From Vibrio sp. VB16 (GTDB lineage: Bacteria > Pseudomonadota > Gammaproteobacteria > Enterobacterales > Vibrionaceae): a stretch of DNA of 64,000 nt. The stretch's first letter is position 1. Each line of letters begins with the position of its first letter. Of this stretch, positions 52,788-61,751 are shown in pieces. The position numbers and the translations under genes were made by a program. Under the pieces are notes generated by a model. That model did no database searches, was not told the DNA's origin, and was given only the letters and a program-made list of their open reading frames with translations. The stretch is from positions 2,046,001-2,110,000 of the forward strand of contig NZ_CP087590.1 in assembly GCF_015594925.2 (NCBI RefSeq), written 5' to 3'.

Positions 52788-54188
52788 CTAAAGTGATATG
52801 AGAACCTTCACGTATATTGTGATTGCTTTTTTTAGTGACTTGAGGCTGAGCCTTTCGTTGGGCTGATGAACACAAGTCACATCACCAGGAAAAGTCGGTC
52901 CGAATGCCACGCCATTGTCTAGCGCCCGTGCGTATGAAGCAGCACCTTTGCTAAAACATTGCGCGTCCGTTTTTGTTACTTCGGAGTACGCTTTTCCCAT
53001 CGCTTGGATAAGATCACTTTCGGGAGAGAGGTAAGATAGAGGTAAGTACTGTTGTTCGATCATCGTCACTCCATACTGTTGGGATAAATGGTGGAGTTGG
53101 GTACGAGTTTGATCGATCGTCAGGCCCTTAGGAAACCGAAAATCAAAATCCAAATTGTATCCATGTTGATCCAAGTTGATGGAGGAGACACAACACGTCG
53201 TTGCGCCCATTTCATCGTCTTGATGAGCCAACCCTAACTTCGACCCTTCCGCTGAATCTGCAAACCATGCATCAAGCAACGCAATAAGGTGTCGAGAATT
53301 AGAATCTAACCCTTCAACATGCCGCATTTGGTGAACAAACTGATCCATACAGTTATCCACTTTATGCGGGTTGCGGGATTTCTCCCACGGCGTTGATAGC
53401 TCAACGCGATATAACTCATTGGTTCGAGTTACCTTGGCAAAGTCAGCAAACAACGCTGAGACTTCGCCTGCCTTATCACCAGATAGAGAGACAGTCAGTT
53501 GATAACAGGTAGAGGTTCTATCCCGCTCACTTTCTATGCTAACTATCTGACAGGAACCTAAGTCATTAAGAGCTGGAAACGCGCTTTGTAATGACGTATA
53601 TAGGATCCCTTTTTCTCCATTAACGATTGGGAAGTCGCCATCTGGAGAGAAACCATAATCCGGTTGAGGATTGTGTTGAAAATAATGCTCTACACATTCC
53701 CAAGTTGTCTCTTCTGCGCCACCAATGATGACTCGTATCTTCTTATCGAGTTTTACATTGAGCGCTTTAAACATCTTGAGAATATACAGGCTCGCAACCA
53801 AGGGCCCTTTATTATCAGTAACACCTCGGCCGAATAACACATCACCCTGTTGATGCATTTCAAATGCTGGCGTAAGCCAAGCATTCAAGTCGCCTGCTTC
53901 AACAACGTCAACATGATGCAATATAGCGATCTCTTGCTTCCCTTCACCAAAGCTAATGTCTAAGGCGTAACCTTCGTGATCACGAACGTCAAAGCCTTCT
54001 CGTTCAGCCCAAGAGATTAGATAATCAAACGCCTCCCTGATCGCCTGACCAAAAGGGGCATTGGATTGTCGCGTCGCGGTATCTCTTACTGACGGAATAG
54101 CAATCAAGCCCGACAGATCATTGAGCAGTACTGAAAAATTCTGATCAAGATAATCGAGTGTTTGGGTAGAAAAATTGCTTTCCGTCAT
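52788..54188 (-). CDS. M20-family dipeptidase (PepV/Sapep-like)
   Basis: A 466-aa zinc metallopeptidase. Start at 54188 (MTESNFSTQTLDYLDQ); TTG at 54200 is the alternative. Metal-binding motifs are ILHHVDVVEAGD (His, Asp), FGRGVTDNKGPL (bridging Asp), GGAEETTWE (catalytic Glu and ligand) and a terminal His. A lid domain lies between. The family cleaves dipeptides or N-acyl amino acids. It sits between the PTS gene (9 bp) and rpiA, an unexpected neighbour for a sugar operon, hinting that the imported substrate may carry an amino acid. Confidence 0.87.
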   Translation of the reverse strand: MTESNFSTQTLDYLDQNFSVLLNDLSGLIAIPSVRDTATRQSNAPFGQAIREAFDYLISWAEREGFDVRDHEGYALDISFGEGKQEIAILHHVDVVEAGDLNAWLTPAFEMHQQGDVLFGRGVTDNKGPLVASLYILKMFKALNVKLDKKIRVIIGGAEETTWECVEHYFQHNPQPDYGFSPDGDFPIVNGEKGILYTSLQSAFPALNDLGSCQIVSIESERDRTSTCYQLTVSLSGDKAGEVSALFADFAKVTRTNELYRVELSTPWEKSRNPHKVDNCMDQFVHQMRHVEGLDSNSRHLIALLDAWFADSAEGSKLGLAHQDDEMGATTCCVSSINLDQHGYNLDFDFRFPKGLTIDQTRTQLHHLSQQYGVTMIEQQYLPLSYLSPESDLIQAMGKAYSEVTKTDAQCFSKGAASYARALDNGVAFGPTFPGDVTCVHQPNERLSLKSLKKAITIYVKVLISL

Positions 54189-54235
54189 GTTTGGTTCCAA
54201 ATTTTATCTTATTGAGAGAAGTATAAATAGAGCTG

Positions 54236-54967
54236 TTATCGAGATCTCATTTCTTCAATAACTCGCTCTTTCGAAAACCACTGCGTTCCGTTGCTGTCAG
54301 AGAACGCCATAAAGTCTGCACAACGCTGTGCAAAAATGCCGTTTTCTACTACACCAGCGATCGCGCAAAGCTGTTGTTCCAATGCTTTGGGTTGTGAAAG
54401 GTCCAATCCCGCAACATCCAAGATAATGTTGCCATTATCTGTCACACAACCTTCACGCTGAGCTGGGTTTCCACCAAGGCTCTGCAAGGCATTGAATACC
54501 GCTTTTCGAGCCGCGGGTAACACCTCGATAGGCAACGGAAACTGACCCAATTGTGTGACCAATCGACCGCTGTCTGCAATAGTAATAAACGTCATCGCCA
54601 GTGTCGCAAGCACCTTCTCTCTTGCTAACGCCGCACCGCCACCTTTCACCGTGACCCCGCAGTCCAACCCTTCATCGATACCATCGATATAAAAATCCAC
54701 ACGCTCACAATCAGAGATCGCGATCTCTTGTAGGCCTGCTTTTTGAATCGCCTTACTCGAACGCTCAGAGCTCGATACACAATGAGCAAATTCAGCCCCA
54801 CTTTGCTTCAATAGCTCAACAAACACTTCCACCGTTGCACCGGTACCAATACCGATCACGCAGCTAGGCGTAAGCGTTTTTAGCACGTGGTCTAAGGCGA
54901 CTTTCGCCGCCTTAGTACGCAGGCAATCTTGGCTCGTGTTTTCAATAAAACAGTGTGCCATACCCAT
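54236..54967 (-). CDS. rpiA: Ribose-5-phosphate isomerase A
   Basis: A 243-aa RpiA. The start is the ATG at 54967 (MGMAHCFIENTSQDCLRTKAAKVALDHVL) directly after the transketolase stop, with GGAGAAAT before it; a longer frame overlaps tkt. Motifs: VIGIGTGATVEVFVELL (ligand loop; usually GTGSTxxxF, here Ala instead of Ser), SSSERSSK, DFYIDGIDEGL and VKGGGAALAREKVLA. The enzyme converts ribose-5-P to ribulose-5-P. It is a probable second copy beside a housekeeping rpiA elsewhere. Confidence 0.93.
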   Translation of the reverse strand: MGMAHCFIENTSQDCLRTKAAKVALDHVLKTLTPSCVIGIGTGATVEVFVELLKQSGAEFAHCVSSSERSSKAIQKAGLQEIAISDCERVDFYIDGIDEGLDCGVTVKGGGAALAREKVLATLAMTFITIADSGRLVTQLGQFPLPIEVLPAARKAVFNALQSLGGNPAQREGCVTDNGNIILDVAGLDLSQPKALEQQLCAIAGVVENGIFAQRCADFMAFSDSNGTQWFSKERVIEEMRSR

Positions 54968-54968
54968 A

Positions 54969-56966
54969 TTATTTCTCCAGAATCGCTTTGGCTTTCGCCA
55001 CGACGTTTTCAACCGTGAAACCAAACATCTTAAACAGTTGCTCAGCAGGCGCTGATTCACCAAAGCTCGTCATCCCTACTATGTCACCTTGCAGGCCAAC
55101 GTACTTAAACCAGTAGTCTTTGATACCCGCTTCAATCGCAACACGCTTGACAACGTGACTTGGTAACACCTGTTGTTGGTACTCAGCACTCTGCGCATCA
55201 AACACATCGGTAGCCGGCATAGACACAACGCGGCATCTTATCTCCGTTAGTTGCGTTTTCGCTTCCATTGCCAAGGCCACTTCAGAGCCGGTTGCAATCA
55301 GGATAAGCTCAGGCTCACCTTCACAATCGGAAAGGATGTAGCCGCCTTTCGCCACGTTGGCGAGCGTGGTTTCATCGCGTTCAAACTGAACCAGATTTTG
55401 GCGAGAAAAAATCAGCGACGTTGGGCCATCAAAACGTTCAATAGCGGAGATCCACGCAACGGCCGTTTCTACTTGGTCACACGGACGCCAAGTACTCATA
55501 TTCGGTGTCAGACGTAGTGACGCGATCTGCTCGACTGGTTGATGCGTCGGGCCATCTTCACCCAAACCAATAGAATCGTGGGTGTAAACAAAGATGCTGC
55601 GCTGCTTCATTAGCGCTGCCATGCGAAGTGCATTACGGGCGTATTCCACAAACATCAGGAAGGTTCCACCGTAAGGGATAAATCCACCGTGCAGCGCAAT
55701 ACCATTCATCATGGCTGACATGGCGAATTCGCGGACGCCATAGCTGAGGTAGTTACCCAACGCGTCTTCCGCACTGATTGCTTTCGAGCCTGTCCAATTG
55801 GTTAGGTTTGATGGTGTTAAGTCAGCGGAGCCTCCAAGAAACTCTGGCAGCATTGGACCAAAGGCTTCAATGGTATTTTGAGAGGCTTTGCGACTCGCAA
55901 TCGTTTGTGGATTCGCCTGCAAAGTTTTAACAAAATCTTGGCTATGTGCCTGCCAGTTTGATGGCAATTCGTTATGGCTACGACGACGAAACTCAGCCGC
56001 GAGCTCTGGGTAGGCTTGTTGATACGCCTCAAAACGCGTATCCCAATCGGCTTCTACTACCGCGCCTTTCTCTTTGCCGTCCCATGCTTGATAAATGTCT
56101 TGCGGGATCTCAAACGCTGGATGTTCCCAACCGAGGTTCGAACGTACCAAGGCCACTTCGTCCGCGCCTAAAGGTGATCCATGACAATCGTGACTGCCTG
56201 ACTTGTTTGGTGAGCCAAAACCTATCACGGTTTTGCAACAAATCAGTGTCGGTTTATCGGTGACCGCTTTCGCTTCGGTTATCGCTCGGTGGATATCGTC
56301 AGCGTTGTGCCCGTCTACATCTGCGATAACGTGCCAGCCGTACGCGTCAAAACGTTTTGGCGTATCATCCGAGAACCAGCCTTCAACGTCACCGTCAATA
56401 GAGATACCGTTGTCGTCCCAAAATGCCACGAGCTTACCTAAGCCAAGCGTCCCAGCCAGTGAGCAAGCTTCATGAGAGATCCCTTCCATCATGCAGCCAT
56501 CGCCCATGAATACGTAAGTATGGTGGTCAACAATATCGTGACCTTCGCGGTTGAACTGCTCCGCAAGGACTTTCTCGGCTAACGCCATACCTACGCCATT
56601 GGTAATACCCTGGCCAAGTGGACCGGTGGTGGTTTCAATACCGGGCGCATAGCCATACTCTGGGTGACCTGCCGTTTTGCTGTGCAACTGGCGGAAGGAT
56701 TTGATGTCATCCATTGATAATTCATAACCAGACAAATGCAGCAAGCTATAGATCAACATTGAACCGTGACCGTTAGACAAAATGAAGCGATCGCGATCGG
56801 TCCAGTTTGGATTGCTTGGGTTGTGCTTTAGAAAGTCGCGCCAAAGTACCTCGGCAATATCGGCCATCCCCATTGGGGCGCCCGGATGGCCTGAAGCCGC
56901 TTTTTGTACTGCATCCATACTCAATACGCGAATAGTGTCGGCTAATTTAGAACGTGAAATCATCAT
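54969..56966 (-). CDS. tkt: Transketolase
   Basis: A 665-aa thiamine-diphosphate enzyme. Visible motifs: substrate His in ASGHPGAPMGMADI, the TPP loop GDGCMMEGISHEACSLAGTL with the following Asp-Asn (DDNGISIDG), and the pyrimidine-binding Glu in FVEYARNALRMAALM. It transfers two-carbon units between pentose and triose phosphates. Full length and intact. GGAGAAGC precedes the ATG. It lies 7 bp after talB and 1 bp before rpiA, so the pentose phosphate enzymes are tightly coupled. Confidence 0.95.
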   Translation of the reverse strand: MMISRSKLADTIRVLSMDAVQKAASGHPGAPMGMADIAEVLWRDFLKHNPSNPNWTDRDRFILSNGHGSMLIYSLLHLSGYELSMDDIKSFRQLHSKTAGHPEYGYAPGIETTTGPLGQGITNGVGMALAEKVLAEQFNREGHDIVDHHTYVFMGDGCMMEGISHEACSLAGTLGLGKLVAFWDDNGISIDGDVEGWFSDDTPKRFDAYGWHVIADVDGHNADDIHRAITEAKAVTDKPTLICCKTVIGFGSPNKSGSHDCHGSPLGADEVALVRSNLGWEHPAFEIPQDIYQAWDGKEKGAVVEADWDTRFEAYQQAYPELAAEFRRRSHNELPSNWQAHSQDFVKTLQANPQTIASRKASQNTIEAFGPMLPEFLGGSADLTPSNLTNWTGSKAISAEDALGNYLSYGVREFAMSAMMNGIALHGGFIPYGGTFLMFVEYARNALRMAALMKQRSIFVYTHDSIGLGEDGPTHQPVEQIASLRLTPNMSTWRPCDQVETAVAWISAIERFDGPTSLIFSRQNLVQFERDETTLANVAKGGYILSDCEGEPELILIATGSEVALAMEAKTQLTEIRCRVVSMPATDVFDAQSAEYQQQVLPSHVVKRVAIEAGIKDYWFKYVGLQGDIVGMTSFGESAPAEQLFKMFGFTVENVVAKAKAILEK

Positions 56967-56973
56967 GCTTCTC

Positions 56974-57930
56974 CTACAGACGTGCGTCGATCATGGCTTC
57001 AAGCTTGCCTTGGTCAACGGCAAAGTTACGGATACCTTCAGAGAGTTTCTCAGTAGCCATTGGGTCTTGATTCATTTCCCAGCGGAACTGCGCTTCTGTC
57101 ATCAAGGCAACCGGTGCAGGTTCGATAGCATCGCGCTCAGCAAATAACTGGCATTCCACGTGGCCTTCTTGCGCGGCAAGTTGGTCTAGAATGGCTGGGC
57201 CAATCGTTAATCGGTCACAACCTGCGAGCGCCAATACTTCACCAGCACTGCGGAAGCTTGCACCCATCACGACCGTGTTGTAGCCATGATCTTTGTAGTA
57301 GTTGTAGATTTCAGAAACCGAAACCACACCTGGATCTTCATTTGGTAGGTAGTCTTTTTTATCGGTATTGGTTTTGAACCAATCAAGGATACGACCCACA
57401 AAAGGTGAAATAAGGAATACACCCGCTTCTGCACACGCTTTTGCCTGAGCGAAGTTAAACAACAAGGTTAGGTTGCAATTAATGCCTTCTTTTTCCAGCT
57501 CTTTCGCCGCGCAAACGCCTTCCCATGTGGAGGCCAGTTTGATCAGAATACGGTCGTTGCTGATACCTGCTTCGTTGTACATTCCAATCAGCTTTCGTGC
57601 TTTAGCAAGGCTCGCGTCTTTATCAAATGACATGCGCGCATCTACTTCTGTAGAGATACGGCCAGGGACAGTTTTTAGAATTTCTAAGCCGATATTGACG
57701 GCCAATTTGTCGCCCGCATCAATTATCTGCATTGCTTTATCGCTGCTTTGCTCTTTTGCCCACGCTACCGCGTCGACAATTAGGCGGTCATACTGAGGCA
57801 TCTCGGCGGCTTTAAGCACAAGCGAAGGATTTGTTGTGGCGTCTTCTGGTTGAAACGCTGCAATGGCATCGATGTCACCGGTATCGGCAACAACGGTTGT
57901 GTACTTTTTCAATTGCTCTAATTTATTCAT
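56974..57930 (-). CDS. tal: Transaldolase
   Basis: A 318-aa transaldolase of the TalB type. The Schiff-base Lys (about residue 132) is in RILIKLASTWEG; the flanking motifs are PEDATTNPSLVLKAAE and NLTLLFNFAQAKACAEAGV with SPFVGRILDW. It moves three-carbon units between sedoheptulose-7-P and glyceraldehyde-3-P. It lies 2 bp after the HAD gene stop, so translation is coupled. Confidence 0.95.
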   Translation of the reverse strand: MNKLEQLKKYTTVVADTGDIDAIAAFQPEDATTNPSLVLKAAEMPQYDRLIVDAVAWAKEQSSDKAMQIIDAGDKLAVNIGLEILKTVPGRISTEVDARMSFDKDASLAKARKLIGMYNEAGISNDRILIKLASTWEGVCAAKELEKEGINCNLTLLFNFAQAKACAEAGVFLISPFVGRILDWFKTNTDKKDYLPNEDPGVVSVSEIYNYYKDHGYNTVVMGASFRSAGEVLALAGCDRLTIGPAILDQLAAQEGHVECQLFAERDAIEPAPVALMTEAQFRWEMNQDPMATEKLSEGIRNFAVDQGKLEAMIDARL

Positions 57931-57932
57931 CG

Positions 57933-58670
57933 TTATTTCTCGGTAAGTTTATTAATCAGCTGCGGTAACGTTTGCTCATTCATCGAACTCAGCACCACGT
58001 TAGCTAGCGAGACATCGAGGTGACGAGTGAGTAGGTTGGTTACGGCAACGGTTGGTATTCCTGCGGTTCGAGCCGCCTTTACTCCGGGTGGAGAATCTTC
58101 AAATGCGATGGCTTGATGGGCAGAAACACCCAATTTTTTAAGTGCAGCTAGGTACACATCTGGTTGAGGCTTACGCCTTGTCAGTGCAATTTCTTCCGCA
58201 CCAACAAAACAGTCAAAATAATGAACAAGGTTGAGACGAGTCAGAATTGGCAAATAATGCTCCGAGCTCGAGCTCGTCGCTAAAGCGACTTTGAACGCCT
58301 TTGATTTGGCGAAATCCAAATACTCTCGAACGCTGTCACGTTCAGACATACTTTCGACTAGCCGATACGCTTTGTCGTATAACCGCTTATCAATTTCATC
58401 ATTCGTGAGCGTTTCACCAGAGACTTGGCGATATTGCTGGTAGAGATAAGTGGCTGGCATAGCGTTTCCAACTAGGCCAGCAATCTTAATTTGCGACACC
58501 TCAACACCGTATGGTTCCATCAAAGCTTCCCAGGCTCTGAACATACAGGTTTCGGTATCGACTAGAAGGCCATCGAAATCAAATATCAATGCTTGTACAT
58601 CACCTACAATGAATTCCTCTCGTTCCAATTCCATTGTTGCGGTGCACGAGTTATCAATATTTTCATCCAT
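57933..58670 (-). CDS. HAD-IA phosphatase (beta-phosphoglucomutase-like)
   Basis: A 245-aa HAD protein with start at 58670 after AAGAAGGC; the ATG at 58700 lacks a ribosome site. Motif I is ALIFDFDGLLVDTETCMF, motif II ALATSSSSEHY, motif III KPQPDVYLAALKKLG and motif IV FEDSPPGVKAARTAG. A small helical cap fits the PGM/YniC-type sugar-phosphate phosphatases. Substrate probably a sugar phosphate of this operon. Confidence 0.87.
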   Translation of the reverse strand: MDENIDNSCTATMELEREEFIVGDVQALIFDFDGLLVDTETCMFRAWEALMEPYGVEVSQIKIAGLVGNAMPATYLYQQYRQVSGETLTNDEIDKRLYDKAYRLVESMSERDSVREYLDFAKSKAFKVALATSSSSEHYLPILTRLNLVHYFDCFVGAEEIALTRRKPQPDVYLAALKKLGVSAHQAIAFEDSPPGVKAARTAGIPTVAVTNLLTRHLDVSLANVVLSSMNEQTLPQLINKLTEK

Positions 58671-58760
58671 AATTTTGCCTTCTTTGTTGTTTCTATTCAT
58701 GTTTCATCGTTCACTAACACTAAGTCTTTCGACTAACGTCAGCCGCACGACGAGTATTGT

Positions 58761-59918
58761 CTATGCCAAACTTGCACGTAGAATCTGCTTCATTTCTTCA
58801 CCACTGGTCAGCGGTAAATCGAAACAAAACGCAGGTTCTAATGCTTTGACGTCATCTTCTGTCACACCTATTTGAGTCAAATTAGACTCAAGCCCGATGC
58901 GATCTAAAAACGTTACTAAATGTGCGGCAAGCGATTGCGCCTTTTCTTCAGTGCTTCCCATAGCACCAAATAATTCAGCCACTTGCGCGTAACGTTCTGG
59001 CTGTTTACGCCATTGAAGTTGAACATAAGCTGGATAAACCACCGCGAGCGTTAGCCCATGCGGCAGATTGGTTTTACTGCTACCAAGGATTTCACCCAGT
59101 GGATGAGGCGCCCCCGCGCCGCCATTCGCTAAGGCAATGCCACCTAAGGTGTCGGCTTTCGCTAACTGGCAACGACCATGAAGGTCTGCGCCGTTATCGA
59201 CAACATTCGGTAGGTTTTCTACCACTAATTTCATCGCCTCTAGCGCCATTCCATCCACAAATGGGGATGGTCGAGTACCAGTAAACGATTCAAAGGCATG
59301 TGAAAATGCGTCAAAACCCGTCATCGCCGTCATGCGCGGTGGCAGAGTCAACATAAGTTCAGGGTCTATCAACGCTTCACATGGGTAGAACTCTGGGTGG
59401 AACAACGTCAGTTTCGCGTGTTGTTCTAGATCCGTAATCACAGCGGCATGCGTGACCTGAGAACCAGTTCCAGACGTGGTTGGTACCGCAATCAATGGCA
59501 GCGTTTTGGCAGGTAATGCCTCTACGTTGCCAAATGGCGAGTCATAAGTGGCGAACCAATCGGCCCAGTTCAATGACTCTGCGTTAATGGTTGCAGAAAT
59601 GATTTTTGCTGTATCAATCGAAGAACCACCACCGATGGCCAAAACCACATTGCAGTTTGCTGTTATCGCTAACCTGCGGCCACGTTCAACGACGGTTGTT
59701 GGAGGGTTTGGCACGACACCATCAAAATGCGTGACCTCGATACCCTGCTCTTCCAACAGCGTAAAAATACGTTCGTAGGCAGGCTTTACTGCTTCAAAAA
59801 TTGGCTCTGACACCACAAGGCAACGAGTACCATATTGAGCAACAAGTTGACCAATTTTTTGAATTTCTCCCGCACCAAACGTCAGTTTTGTCGGCTGATA
59901 GTGTTGAAACTGTGTCAT
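58761..59918 (-). CDS. Iron-dependent alcohol dehydrogenase
   Basis: A 385-aa type-III ADH. The NAD(P)-binding loop is VLAIGGGSSIDTAKII and the metal site includes Asp and His in TGFDAFSHAFESF and the later His residues in GAPHPLGEILGSSKTNLPHGLTLAVV. The family oxidises or reduces alcohols, polyols and lactaldehyde-like aldehydes. Here it likely oxidises a polyol phosphate or reduces a sugar-derived aldehyde. AAGGAAT precedes the ATG. Confidence 0.88.
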   Translation of the reverse strand: MTQFQHYQPTKLTFGAGEIQKIGQLVAQYGTRCLVVSEPIFEAVKPAYERIFTLLEEQGIEVTHFDGVVPNPPTTVVERGRRLAITANCNVVLAIGGGSSIDTAKIISATINAESLNWADWFATYDSPFGNVEALPAKTLPLIAVPTTSGTGSQVTHAAVITDLEQHAKLTLFHPEFYPCEALIDPELMLTLPPRMTAMTGFDAFSHAFESFTGTRPSPFVDGMALEAMKLVVENLPNVVDNGADLHGRCQLAKADTLGGIALANGGAGAPHPLGEILGSSKTNLPHGLTLAVVYPAYVQLQWRKQPERYAQVAELFGAMGSTEEKAQSLAAHLVTFLDRIGLESNLTQIGVTEDDVKALEPAFCFDLPLTSGEEMKQILRASLA

Positions 59919-59998
59919 GGTTAATTCCTTGGTAAAGGTGCTAAGCTAATCATATTTAGGGGGTAGCTCAGCACTGGCAACGAAACGGCTTACGCTTC

Positions 59999-60700
59999 TT
60001 ATTTCTTATCTTCTAACTGGTCAATCGCCGCACGGAAATCGCGAACACCGGCCGTGATGCCATCTTTGTGACCGAAGATATTTGTTGATGCCACCATCGC
60101 GTCAATATCTTCGTTTAGTAGCAATTCGATATTGTGGTTACGGATGCCACCATCGACACACAACTCACAATTAGGGTTGCGTTCGTTAATAAGCTCACGA
60201 GCTTCACGAATCATCGCGATAGCAGACTCACGCCATAGCCACTCGTCATCGTTGTCGTTAATACCGTGGATAACAATGTGTAGGCGATCCAAGTAATAGA
60301 TAGATTCTTTAACAAATGAAACCGGTGTTAGAGCACCAACCGTTAGACCGAATTTCATGTTCAAGTCTTTACAGTATTTGATGATGTAGCACAGTGGTGC
60401 ACCGATGAAATGCTCTGCAGGAAGGATAAGCATGTCTGCACCCGCTGCCGCGATTTTCTCGATAAATAGACGGTCGCAATCTTTGAAATAACCATGCACT
60501 TCGATTGGCTTGTCAGTGTAAGGACGAATGCCTTCAACGATCTGATGCCCACCCATAAGTTGCAGGTTTTTCAGGTCATGCATATCCGCTGCATCACAGT
60601 GGATATAATCGGCACCAGCGTCAGACACTTCTTTTACAACATCAGCGATGTGACCGTAATCAACGTGAGCAAGACCCGCTGCAATTTTAACTTTTTTCAT
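59999..60700 (-). CDS. Divergent ribulose-phosphate 3-epimerase family protein
   Basis: A 233-aa TIM-barrel protein related to Rpe/AlsE. Metal ligands are kept: His34 and Asp36 (YIHCDAAD), His69 (IEVHGYF) and Asp183 (LCVDGGIRN). However, the substrate loop APSILSADF of Rpe reads AAGLAHVDY and the phosphate-gripping NPGFGGQ loop is replaced by HGINDNDDE. So the fold and metal centre are Rpe-like but the substrate must differ from plain ribulose-5-P. AAGGAAAAATC precedes the ATG. It is between the Cof phosphatase and the iron ADH genes. Confidence 0.85.
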   Translation of the reverse strand: MKKVKIAAGLAHVDYGHIADVVKEVSDAGADYIHCDAADMHDLKNLQLMGGHQIVEGIRPYTDKPIEVHGYFKDCDRLFIEKIAAAGADMLILPAEHFIGAPLCYIIKYCKDLNMKFGLTVGALTPVSFVKESIYYLDRLHIVIHGINDNDDEWLWRESAIAMIREARELINERNPNCELCVDGGIRNHNIELLLNEDIDAMVASTNIFGHKDGITAGVRDFRAAIDQLEDKK

Positions 60701-60709
60701 GATTTTTCC

Positions 60710-61552
60710 TTAATAACTAAATGAGTGTTGGCGTGTATGTTGACCTTCTTGCACGGTTAAGCGCAGGTACTGGCCAATTCCACAACCGTTGTTGTTGGTG
60801 ACAATAAGATTTGCTAACCCTTTCAATGCAGGGCTCGCGTTTTCCATTGCAACTGGTTCTCCGACTAAACGGAACATAGAGGCATCGTTGTCTCCATCTC
60901 CAAAAGCAATGGTGTTGTGAGTTGGGATATTTTCGGTGATTAACCACTGTTCAACCGCGTAACCTTTGGTTGCGGTTAGTGACGTAATATCGAGTTTGTT
61001 CGGCGCAGACAGATCCGCCTGACAACGAGATTGTAGACCGTCACGAAAATGATTTAACGCCCCTTTGTTTTGGCTAGAAACCAACACTTTATAGACCGAG
61101 CCCGCTTGGGCAATCAGCTCGGCAACGTTAGGCACAATGCTCACCGTCAAATCGGCGTTAATGGATTTGGCCTTGTGTTCTAAACTTATCGTGTGATTTG
61201 ACGTTTGCTGAGCAAACACACCATTACTTGAGTAAATAGTGAAATCAAAATGGTTGTCGTTAAGTAAACCAAGTAGCTCTGTAAAAAAGCCCGTATCAAT
61301 GGATTGTTGGTTTGAGACTTGTTGGGTTTTCGGGTCATAAAGATAAGCGCCATTGCAACAGATTATCGGAAGGGATAATTCGAGCTGTTCAACATACGGC
61401 ATCATCAATTCATGTGGTCTGCCGCTCGCCAAACTGACCTTGTAACCATTATTAAGCGCAAGAGCGATGGCCTCTTTATTCATTGCACAAATTTGGTCAT
61501 CATCACTTAATAGTGTTCCATCCAAATCAATAATAACGGCTTGATACTTCAT
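60710..61552 (-). CDS. Cof-type HAD-IIB phosphatase
   Basis: A 280-aa HAD protein. The start is the ATG at 61552 after GAGGCCAG; longer frames exist. Motif I is AVIIDLDGTLLSDDDQI and motif IV AFGDGDNDASMFRLVGEPVAMENA, typical of Cof/YidA proteins. It would dephosphorylate a sugar phosphate or a toxic by-product. It is the first gene of the minus-strand operon, directly downstream of the GGTCA-rich control region. Confidence 0.88.
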   Translation of the reverse strand: MKYQAVIIDLDGTLLSDDDQICAMNKEAIALALNNGYKVSLASGRPHELMMPYVEQLELSLPIICCNGAYLYDPKTQQVSNQQSIDTGFFTELLGLLNDNHFDFTIYSSNGVFAQQTSNHTISLEHKAKSINADLTVSIVPNVAELIAQAGSVYKVLVSSQNKGALNHFRDGLQSRCQADLSAPNKLDITSLTATKGYAVEQWLITENIPTHNTIAFGDGDNDASMFRLVGEPVAMENASPALKGLANLIVTNNNGCGIGQYLRLTVQEGQHTRQHSFSY

Positions 61553-61563
61553 ACTGGCCTCCA

Positions 61564-61733
61564 TGACCTCTCGTGACGCAAAGCAACTATAAAGGGTCAA
61601 GTTAGGTCATGTAAAGTCATTTGTGACGCTTTATGACCAAAATGATGCGTCAGATCACACTTAAACGTCAAAAAAGGTCAAAATAGAATTTAATTTGCTC
61701 AAAACTTCATATTCGGTCAAAATAGGTCAAAAC
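61564..61733. promoter_or_regulatory. Cluster of GGTCA-type half-sites (UlaR-like operator array)
   Basis: Within 170 bp at least nine copies of (A/G)GTCA or its complement occur. Examples are GGGTCAAG (61594), AGGTCATG (61604), AAGTCATT (61614), ATGACCAA, ACGTCAAA, AGGTCAAAA (61675) and the pair CGGTCAAAAT-AGGTCAAAAC near 61714-61732. The array lies between the operon on minus and the DeoR gene on plus, the expected site of a DeoR/UlaR repressor. Confidence 0.7.
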
Positions 61734-61751
61734 TAAATTGGGACCTAAACA

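Noticed and set aside
54236..55063. Longer rpiA frame of 275 codons
   Set aside because: The extra 32 codons lie inside the transketolase gene in another frame; the ATG at 54967 has a ribosome site and follows the tkt stop.
60710..61552. Second trehalose/sucrose phosphatase tied to the glucoside operon
   Set aside because: Motifs are Cof-type and the gene belongs to the pentose operon.
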